Below, in pieces: positions 56,461-64,000 of a DNA stretch of 64,000 bases. The DNA is from Litoditis marina. Lineage: Eukaryota > Nematoda > Chromadorea > Rhabditida > Rhabditidae. Below the pieces are notes generated by a model, which saw only the letters and a list, made by a program, of their open reading frames with translations, was not told the origin of the DNA and did not search any database. Where the stretch lies: the NCBI GenBank assembly GCA_964036275.1, contig OZ038437.1, positions 8,375,804 to 8,439,803 of the forward strand, read 5' to 3'. Position 1 is the stretch's first letter; the number at the start of each line of letters is the position of its first letter. The position numbers and the translations under genes are program-made.

Positions 56461-56769
56461 AGCCCAGAAAATAAGGTAGAAGCACGTATAGCCAATACTT
56501 TGCTCCAGGAACTATGCAGCTACTGTGAATATTATACTCACCCAACGGCAACGGCTCCAAATCTGACACTTCCCGTGAGCCTCAGTCTCCGCTTCAAATC
56601 CTTTGCCGAATCCCGCACAGACATGTTGCGGCCTTCATGAAAACCGACAGAAGCACGAACAGAACCACGAACAGCTTCATTTTATCTGAAAATGACACTA
56701 ATGAGAGAACATCTAACGTCCAACCTCCTGTTACTGCCGAAATTCGGCACTGTACAGTATCCTCATGGA

Positions 56770-56920
56770 TATTGGGTTATTGTTCAGAGTTTGGCTAACT
56801 ACAAACGCGAGCATAGATGCATAGAGCACGCAGGTCAATGCCGCGGACAGGCTCAGCCTGTCTAGGTCTATGTGATCTGCACTCGCTCGTGGCTACAGAA
56901 GTGGTTAGCCAATTGGCTAG
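56770..56920. mobile_element. CTGCACACTCTCTCG foldback MITE upstream of copy 8
   Basis: A diverged copy: AGAGTTTGGCTAACTAC, AGGCTCAGCCTGTCTAGG and TCTGCACTCGCTCGTGGC, ending AGCCAATTGGCTAG. The segmental duplication begins immediately after it, where copy 7 has about 540 bp including its promoter block. Confidence 0.6.
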
Positions 56921-56924
56921 AGAC

Positions 56925-57850
56925 ATGATATCGATGAAAAAATGATACGAATACCGCAAAAGTAGTATACAGAAAAGCTCAGAGAACGAACCATTAGTTT
57001 TAACAAGCAGTACCACCAATTCCATGAAAGAGTCAGTAGAGTGTAGTTTAAATGAACTACATCAGTTTTCGGAAGAGCTCCAGCAGTATAATGTCATCAA
57101 GGTTACTTGCGAAAGCTATAACAAAAACGCTTATAATTTCAGAAAAATTTTAAATTTGGAGATTGGGGGCGATTAGTGCCGTCAACATACTGGATTCAAA
57201 AACCCCACCGCGCGGCCGTTGAGTTCAGTTTAAAATAACTGTAGATCACTCATAAACTGATCCATTCATCATTTGTCCCGTCATAGATGTTTGTAGTGGC
57301 ACCAGTTGTTATAGTTCGTTTCATTTGCACTGTGAGTCCTTGGCATCGTGCCAAGATTTTCGGATGACAATTTATTAGAGTAGACTAAAGTATTCTGGAG
57401 ACGTTCTCAGCTACGCTATCCTCAATCAGTATAAAAAACGAGTGTGAAAGTGAGCCCGATTTGTTTTTACTCTCACTAAAGTGAATGAGAAATAGGAAAG
57501 GAGTTCACAAAATTTAAATGGCGATGAAAATGTGATCTCGCATTCTTCGAACTATTACGGGTGATTTCACGATCGAGCCGTAACTGCGAGCGATTTTCAA
57601 ACCAATCGACCCTTTCTCTAATCAAACCTTTTTCAAAGCCCGCAGCAATACCTGTGATCAAAAACAAATCTGCGCAGCGCTTCGGGCTGCGCACGATTAC
57701 GCTATTGATTGTCCTCTCTTCACGTTTGATAACTCTTTTTTTTCTATTCCGATGTATGTTTGCCGTTTTCTATTGAAAACTGTATATTTCAAGCCATTCG
57801 AAGTTTCATTTGTATTCCGTCATCGACTAAATTCATTATAAACATTAGTA
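56925..57850. repeat. segmental duplication, copy B
   Basis: Matches 52205-53090 over most of its length, without the MITE at 52590-52750. It has a short GCGCAGCGCTTCGGGCTGCG insertion near 57672 that copy A lacks. Confidence 0.82.
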
Positions 57851-60010
57851 AAAAGTGGGGGAACCAACAAATGTGTGAGTTGTGTTTGGTTTGATCTCGA
57901 TATCCGCAAAAAGTGAACGATACGAATTGCTGTGATACTGTAGTAGAAGTATTCTGCAAAAATAGAACAATACAAATGTTGCACAATGGTTCACGAAGCC
58001 CGCATGATATTTCAGAAATTGCCGAATGGTATTTCATGTGTGCTTTGACGACATGCGTGCGTTGTGAACCATTGTGCAACATTTGTATTGTTCTATTTTT
58101 GCAGAATACTTCTACTACAGTATCACAGCAATTCGTATCGTTCACTTTTTGCGGATATCGAGGTCAAACCAAACACAACTCACACATTTGTTGGTTCCCC
58201 CACTTTTTACTAATTGTTCTATTTTTGCTAGTTGTACCCATACAACTTCCTATGTTGCCTATTCACAGAGTGGATCTTGTGAACTCAATATATTATTATG
58301 GAAATCTTAGTTTTGTGTGTGCACGAAGCCAAATGCAGACCATAAAATTGCTGGTGCTGTAATATAACGCTTTTTTAACGCTAAGTTACTGGCTCTGTGA
58401 CTATCAACAACTGAACGAAAACGCTAATTGTTCCGATTGACATGTACACCGCTTTTAGCGGCGATAAGCGAACGGGATTGGCGCCATTGAGCAATCTACA
58501 ATTAGAGACACCAAATCACTCACAATATAGCCATTATTTCCGATACCACATGAATAACCTTCATGTTGAAACTTTCTTGTTTTTCGTTCCAGCGCCAATT
58601 GGCACACATGTCTGGCGCCAGAACGAAACGAAATTTTCTAGGTTTTTGAGCTACCAGTACACACTACATGTGTCAATTACTGAATGGAGCAATATTCAAA
58701 CTATTCAATTGTCAGTTCGTGTGTTTTTGTTTTGGCGCCATTTAGCGTCTGTTCCGAGCCAGAAGATAAAATTCGGTTTTGAATTTGTGGATCTATATTT
58801 CACATTGGAGTATTCAATATCTGTTAACTTGAAACAGTTTGATAGACGATAACTGATATTTTTCCAACTTTGGCGCCAATTGGCGCCAGCGCACAATGCC
58901 AACAGAACTTTTTTTGATTTTTAGATTGAGCATCTTACTTGCCATGTGATAGTTATTTAGTGTACCGAATTTCAGACGATTCCATTGACGCTGTCGTGAG
59001 TTTGGGTTTTGGCGCCATCTGGCGCCTGGTTCGAGCGCCAGAAGAAAAAATTCAGTTTTGGAAGAAGACTTTCACACTTTTCACCAATTTATTCAATTTC
59101 TGTTAGTGTTCAACATTTTAGTTGATGATAAATAGTGTTTTGCCGTTTTCGGCCCCTATTGGCGCCAGCGCCGGGCGCCAATGATGATGTATCCATCTCA
59201 TATTTGACGCGACGGGCTAACTCCTGCATTATAACTCATGTTCCAAATTTCAGCTAAATCGGTTCGGTAGTTTTTCCAATAGTGGTTTTTGGCGCCTATT
59301 GGCGCCAGCGCCGGGCGCTAATGATGATGTATTCACCTCATATTTGGCGCGACAGGCTAACTTCTGCATTATAACTCATGTTCCAAATTTCAGCTAAATC
59401 GGTTGGGTAGTTTTTCCAATAGTGGTTTTTGGCGCCTATTGGCGCCCGTGCCCGGCGCCAATGAGGAGCTATACATCTCATATTTGGCGCGACATGCTAA
59501 ATTTTGCATTGGAACTCATGTTTCAAATTTCAGCTAAATCGGTTTGATAGTTTTTCCAATAGTCGTTTTTGGCGCCTATTGGCGCCCGCGCCCGGCGCCA
59601 GAGATTACACATACTTGGCGCGACGAGCTAACTTTTGCCATAGAATAGATGTTCCAAATTTCAGCCAAATTGGTTCAGTAGTTTTTCCACTACGATGCGG
59701 ACAGAATTCCGTGAGGGAGGAGGGACGAGGGAGGAGGGAGGAGGGACGAGGGAGGAGGGACGAGGGACGAGGGACGAATTACGGCGGAACTTTTCAACAA
59801 CGACACGAAACCATAACTCAGGCGAAAATAATCCAATTTGGCTGAAATTTTCACACAATGTTCAATTTGTGATTCTCTAACGTTCTCTCCTTTCAGTTTT
59901 CAAAAAAAGAATATGTTTGAAGATTTTTGGTAATTAAAAGGAAAAAACGAGTCCGCAATGGCCAAACCAAAGACAACTCACGCAGAGCGCTTCGCGCTCC
60001 GCGCGATTGA
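57845..60010. mobile_element. hairpin-GGCGCC array element B (unclassified)
   Basis: The same order of parts as 45690-47555. A near-perfect hairpin with ~170-bp arms (about 57847-58200) comes first. A ~140-bp tandem array follows (about 58450-59690); the last four GGCGCCTATT-type starts are at 59151, 59291, 59431 and 59571, exactly 140 bp apart. A GAGGGAGGAGGGACGAGG minisatellite lies at 59708-59780. The end is CCAAACCAAAGACAACTCAC followed by a GCGCTTCGCGCTCCGCGCG hairpin. No credible protein frame exists. The hairpin's outer arm and the right end share the CAAACCAAACACAACTCAC motif. Confidence 0.72.
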
Positions 60011-60349
60011 ACATAGCACACAATTAATAATATTCACTTCAGTTTCGAAACATTATCTCTTGTCAAAACGTGTCGATTGAGAGAACTACTCTGAAGCCTG
60101 AACGCTAGTAGATACGCGAGGAAAAAACCCAATATTGATATCAACTAGGGAATCTACTAGAGTTTCGGGTTACGGTAGCTGAAGTATTGACGCGGACCAC
60201 GGTTATTCTCAACTTTTCATATTGAACATTAAAAACTTAATAAAACAAGCGTTTATCAAAAATAAAGTAGGTAAACTAAATACTTTGGCGAAATCGCGTT
60301 TGTAGTTAGCCAAACTCTGAACAATAACCCAATATTCATGAAGATCTTG

Positions 60350-60515
60350 TACAGTGCCGCATTTCCCAAAAAAAAAACAAGAGAAGAGTGAAACGTGAAG
60401 AGAGGGTTAGCAATAGCGTAATTGAGGGTAGCGTAACTGAAAAAGTCTCCAGAATACTTCAGTTTACTCCAATAAACTGTCATCCGAAAATCTTGGCACG
60501 ATGCCAGTGAGTCGC
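60350..60515. repeat. inverted fragment of the segmental duplication
   Basis: The plus strand here is the complement of part of 52800-52920: GAGAGGGTTAGCAATAGCG and CTCCAGAATACTTCAGTTTA both match in reverse. Confidence 0.7.
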
Positions 60516-60524
60516 AATGCTTTG

Positions 60525-60695
60525 CTCAGAACGATTGGCGCCAATTTTCTTCGATTGGCCAGCTACAAAAGCGAGAGAGTGTGCAGGTCAATGAGGCCGC
60601 AGACATCTGGGTCTCTCTGACCTGCACACTCTCTCGTTCAGCCAATAAAAAAGTGGCTGGCCAATTGGCTGGGAATCGTCTGAGTGTCCGTTCAC
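60525..60695. mobile_element. CTGCACACTCTCTCG foldback MITE, well-preserved copy
   Basis: A close match to 15093-15262 in reverse: AGAACGATTGGCGCCAATTT at the left and GGCCAATTGGCTGGGAATCG at the right, with TGTGCAGGTCAATGAGGCC and GACCTGCACACTCTCTCG as arms. Confidence 0.75.
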
Positions 60696-61017
60696 GTGAA
60701 ATGTACATATCTGCACTTTCATGATGAAATACACCTATTCCACAATTTTTTCATTTCTTTCAATTGATAATTTTTGACAAGAGAGAAGACACTGTAGTGA
60801 AAAATTCCGTATTTCTCGATCATTCCAGTTCTCTCAACTGCTTTTGGCAAAAGAGGATGTTCTAAAACTAAGTGAATGCCATAATATTCAGTTTTTTGAA
60901 AACTCATAGTGATTGTTCTCATTGATGACGGTATTCGAATGAAGTGAAACCTCGAATGATATGATATAGTCGCCATTTTCCTCATAAATGCAGCAGAGGG
61001 TTCAATTTATTGAGCGA

Positions 61018-61036
61018 TGAATGAATGAATGAATTT
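61018..61036. repeat. (GAAT)n microsatellite
   Basis: Four GAAT units followed by TTATTA, possibly a retroposon tail. Neighbouring 60700-60990 matches other dispersed repeat arms in the window. Confidence 0.6.
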
Positions 61037-61204
61037 ATTACGCAAATGAAGCGTGTGATAAGATAAATTGATAAAATGGAAATCATTGTCGAGATTGCAA
61101 AGACAGATGCGGGGCGAGCGGTCGTTGATTATCTGCCAGCAGTTGAGAGAGTGAGTAGATCAATGATACGCAGACGAACTGGCCGCTCGCCAACACCCGT
61201 CCCA

Positions 61205-61385
61205 TACAGAATCCTCAGAACGATTAGCGCCAATTTTCTGCAATTGGCAATCTACAAAAACGAGAGAGTATGCAGATCAATGACGTGCAGACAGGCTAAG
61301 ACAGTCTGCGTCTCTCTGACCTGCACACTCTCTCGTTCAGCCAATGAAAAAGTGGCTGGCCAATTGGCTGGGAATTGTCTGAGTC
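61205..61385. mobile_element. CTGCACACTCTCTCG foldback MITE upstream of peptide gene 9
   Basis: Starts AGAACGATTAGCGCCAATTT and ends GGCCAATTGGCTGGGAATTG. Inner arms are ACGAGAGAGTATGCAG and CTGCACACTCTCTCGT. It appears to have replaced the left end of the gene 9 promoter block. Confidence 0.7.
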
Positions 61386-61420
61386 GATGGAACGGTGTCC
61401 ACAACGGTTTGACAAATCCT

Positions 61421-61500
61421 ATATCGACCTGTTAATGGAATAAAGGGTCTGGTGGGTGTTGGAATACAAATGAGACAGTCCGCATAAAAGGCACAGTGAG
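61421..61500 (+). promoter_or_regulatory. conserved upstream block of peptide gene 9 (left end lost)
   Basis: TATCGACCTGTTAATGGAAT, GGTGTTGGAATACAAATGAG and CCGCATAAAAGGCACAG are present. The GGCCACGTCAGCAACTG part is missing at the left. The TATA-like box lies about 780 bp before the ATG. Confidence 0.68.
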
Positions 61501-61892
61501 AACGATACTTTCATTATTTTTCACTCTCTTCATTTTTCTTAATATCTTTACCTATCTGAGTGAGTGACGATTAAGCTCAAAGACATTAAGCTACAACCTA
61601 TAATACAAGTTTAAACATCAACAACAAGTTCAAAGTGTCACAATGGGTAGTTTATGAGGATAAACTATCTTCGTGAAAGTTTGGAGAGAAACAACTCATA
61701 CAGTTTTTTTAAGAGACATCCGCTCAATGTGTTTAAGCTTAATCGTCACCCACTCCCTATCTTTCTCACTCATCTATAGCTTAATCAGATAGGATATGGT
61801 GTCACAGTCAGACTTTAGTGGTATCTCACATTTCTCTCACGCTAGTTCCTGAAAACGGTGTTAACATGTTACCCTACACGCCTCTGTAGCGG

Positions 61893-61995
61893 TTTCAACG
61901 AGAGAGTGTGCGGGTCAGAGAGACGCAGACGGTCTTAGACCGTCGGCGACACTTGTTTTCTGCACGTTCTTCCGCTGTTGTAGCTGCCCAATCCC
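61893..61995. mobile_element. CTGCACACTCTCTCG foldback MITE, short copy
   Basis: ACGAGAGAGTGTGCGGGTC at the left and TTCTGCACGTTCTTCCGC at the right are inverted. The ends are worn. Confidence 0.55.
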
Positions 61996-62043
61996 GAACG
62001 AAAGAAAGTCTTTCAATCGAAAAGTTATTCTTTTTTTGAGAAA

Positions 62044-62105
62044 GTGAAGTTGTTCTTAGGTTCGATTTGCGATTCTGTTGGTTTTCATGATGGCGGATAA
62101 ATGCG
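62044..62105 (+). pseudogene. relic of a cremycin-like exon 1
   Basis: GTGAAGTTGTTCTTAGGTTC followed by TTCTGTTGGTTTTCATGATG clearly matches the signal-peptide exon of the family. The start codon is GTG in place of ATG, there is an internal TAG and later TAA, and nothing remains of the cysteine part. It is 220 bp upstream of peptide gene 9, so two genes once lay in tandem here or one was partly duplicated. Confidence 0.7.
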
Positions 62106-62264
62106 ATATTTGTATTCTTCACTTCTCCCATCAATCGGATTTATTGAGAAAAAACAGCAATCACGTTCAAAGAGGAGGGTGATATATGTTGTCTCACATC
62201 TGAAAAAACCCGGAAGGGTAGGGAAAATGTAAATTATCTTCTCATTCTTATCAGTTGCAGAAAA

Positions 62265-63622
62265 ATGAAGCTGTTTATTGTTCTGTTTGTGCTTCTGTCG
62301 GTTTTTATGATGGCATCTGCCGATCATACTTGTAAAGGATTCAACAAAGGCGGCGACAAGAGAAACGAGGCAAATAAGAAGTGTAATGCCAGGTGTCAGC
62401 CATGGGTAAGATTGATGTTTACATTGGCTGCACTGTTTTCGGGGCCAAATAGAACCTATATACTGTTAATCAATTGCACAGTCCCATGAAACATGTTAAA
62501 CACAGCAGAACTGAGCAACATGCAACGAAAAAGTGCCCGATGCCTCATTATAATGCTAACTGTCTGTGACTGTTCATTTGTTTTCCATCATACCTTCATT
62601 TATACATTACATACTTTTTTAAAGTATTTATGAGCATTTCAGTCTTTTCACAGGAGTATATCGCACCATACGCGCGTGTCATTTTTTTGCTCTCGCAACC
62701 CGCCGGGATGCGAGTGTAGTGAAATAGTGCGCTAGTACGAGAGACGCAGGATGAAATGGAGAGGGCCTGGTGTTCTCTTTAGCCTGGTCTGAAAAGAGTG
62801 GGTGACGATTGAGCTTAAACAGATTGAGCGGCTGAGTTCTATTGAAAACTGTGGGTATGGATGTTCTCCAAGTTTGTACAATCACGGTGTGTTTACATGA
62901 ACTATCTATTGTGACTTTTTCAGCTTCATGAAGCTGTTGTAACTTAGGGTATATGATGTAGCTTAATAAGTTTTATTTTAATCGTCACTCACTCCTGAAA
63001 GCATGAGAATTCCAAAGCTAGAGGAATTTTCTCTCTCAAACGTTGACTCTCGAGTTAATTTGCTGGCGAACGGAAACACACCAATAGAACTGTATACTTA
63101 TATGTTCCTATCTTGCTCAGCTCTCTCAGAATAGCAGACATTGAATCGATGTTTACGTACAGAGACATAGAAATTGTGAGCTAAAAAAGTGCATTCAAAA
63201 CATCTAATCACCTATCAAAATGATTGAATCTAGTATGGTTGCATCTCAGTGAAAATGTTGATTCAAATGGGTTTATTGATTGATCTATTCTGCAAGTTCT
63301 ATGCTCTGTAGCCATTTTCACTAAGCCTAAATAGCCGGGTAAGCTATTTGAGCAAAATGTCAAAAGCGAATTTCACGACCACATGATCACGTTTTCTACG
63401 ATTACTTGTTGTTTTGATCAAACTTAACGTGACATTCATGAAATACGAAAAAAACCGAATGATAATTCATGGATATAAAGAAAAAATGAATTTGAAAATT
63501 TGCTCAAATTGGTCATCCGGCTATTTGAGCTTAGTGAATCCCAGCTAAATAACCAACTTTAACTGTGGTTTCAGGGCGGTGATTGCCGAAGTGCAAAATA
63601 CTGCAGGTGTTACCGTGAATAA
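62265..63622 (+). CDS. cremycin-like CSalphabeta peptide 9
   Basis: Exon 1 (62265-62405) starts four bases after CAGTTGCAG and ends at GTAAGA. It encodes MKLFIVLFVLLSVFMMASA, then DHTCKGFNKGG through CNARCQPW. Exon 2 (63575-63622) follows GTGGTTTCAG and encodes GGDCRSAKYCRCYRE. The 62-residue precursor has C-x16-C-x3-C-x6-C-x5-C-x-C and a strongly basic mature peptide, the best antimicrobial profile in the cluster. AATAAA is at 63666. The 1.2-kb intron holds a satellite-related element (62452-62575) and part of a CATACGTACTC MITE. The 3' end of the window beyond 63680 shows no further gene. Confidence 0.86.
62452..62575. mobile_element. satellite-related foldback element, copy in peptide gene 9 intron
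   Basis: TATATACTGTTAATCAATTG, CATGTTAAACACAGCAGAAC, AGTGCCCGATGCCTCATTA and ATGCTAACTGTCTGTGACTG occur in the same order as in the array flanks. It is a single unit, not amplified. Confidence 0.7.
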
Positions 63623-64000
63623 CGATGAACGAATTGGAACATTTGTTTGTTTTGAGACATTATGCAATAAATGATTTTGTACGGAATGATTTATTGAGAC
63701 TCTGTTTCAAACTAGTTATAAAAAATGTTCCCAAATCCGTTTTAATAGAAGTAAATTGTATAATAAGTTTAGTGGGAAGGCACAGTTTTCCCAATCTTAT
63801 TAACTGAAATCGAATTTAAAGTACCTAAATAACTTCTTCCATAACAAACTGTGTGAGTATTCGAAAATCAAAGCAAAATATACGAAGACAGAACAGCTAG
63901 AACTCGAACGAGAATCTTATTAAGTTCAAACTAACGTAATATCTCCAAAATAGGCTTGGCCTTGTAAAACATAAGTATGAGTTCCCCTCGAGCAGTTTTT

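Larger units (their letters stand above)
53838..56680 (-). pseudogene. cremycin-like copy 8, frameshifted, with a satellite in its intron
   Basis: On the minus strand exon 1 runs 56680-56542 and ends at GTGAGT. It encodes the family signal peptide, then loses five bases after the stretch for MKAA, relative to peptide gene 1. The frame shifts and stops soon after. Beyond the break the family frame is still recognisable (VCAGFGKG, then C-x16-C, but C-x5-C in place of C-x3-C). Exon 2 (53924-53838) follows GTGTTTTCAG and encodes LAACESETLCRCYHPSRDDW plus an acidic tail. The 2.6-kb intron contains the 32-unit satellite. No promoter block is found: the upstream MITE is joined directly to the segmental duplication. 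The gene is almost certainly dead. Confidence 0.75.

Noticed and set aside
57789..58362. Two open frames on opposite strands giving nearly the same protein
   Set aside because: The identity is a product of the near-perfect inverted repeat, with no family motif. The same applies to frames within 45690-46132.
59661..59880. Arg/Glu/Gly-rich protein
   Set aside because: It is a translation of the GACGAGG minisatellite. The same kind of frame occurs at 47266-47348.

Overview
The window looks like nematode nuclear DNA, most likely Caenorhabditis. The host genes have short introns with pyrimidine-rich acceptors ending TTTTCAG, and most small genes have an acceptor directly before the ATG, as expected for SL1 trans-splicing. 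Polyadenylation signals are AATAAA, and the DNA between genes is packed with foldback elements and retroelements. The small genes resemble the drosomycin-like 'cremycin' antimicrobial peptides described in C. remanei, so I suspect that species or a close relative. This is inference from remembered family features, not a search.

Layout. (1) 470-8237 (+): the 3' part of a 15-exon gene. It encodes the C-terminal end of a flavin amine oxidase fused to a long low-complexity tail. The tail is built from duplicated exons, most of them phase 1-1, that carry a TSSHYPP / ETTTYKHFSMGN unit. Every splice phase closes over 748 codons. (2) 10260-63622: a dispersed cluster of nine two-exon genes for secreted, cysteine-rich CSalphabeta (defensin-fold) peptides, plus one exon-1 relic. 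Seven are on + and two on -. Exon 1 (signal peptide, first three Cys) is strongly conserved. Exon 2 (last three Cys, C-x5-C-x-C) varies and sits 0.06-2.6 kb away. Six of the nine have a shared upstream block ending in a TATA-like GCATAAAAGGC. (3) 17775-28771: a nest of transposons. An LTR element on - carries in one LTR a second LTR element on +. The 3' LTR of that second element carries two palindromic elements that each hold two divergent tRNA-like modules. (4) 33480-38616: a CR1-type LINE with two lesions, then an ORF1-only retroelement with a 15-bp target duplication. (5) 45690-47555 and 57845-60010: two copies of an unclassified element made of a giant hairpin, a ~140-bp GGCGCC tandem array, a GACGAGG minisatellite and a terminal hairpin. 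(6) 53993-56040: exactly 32 tandem copies of a 64-bp unit inside the intron of the minus-strand peptide pseudogene. The unit is an amplified piece of a dispersed foldback element.

How it fits together. The peptide genes would be made as small secreted antimicrobial effectors from TATA-type promoters, with the leader joined at the acceptor beside the ATG. The family has grown by duplication; one duplicated flank (52205-53090 and 56925-57850) is still visible. Some copies are decaying through frameshift, promoter loss or cysteine loss. The transposons sit in the introns and flanks of these genes. Stretches with no feature listed (for example 11750-12770, 14880-15090, 26980-28350, 53100-53830) show me no coding or structural signal beyond AT-rich or transposon-derived sequence.
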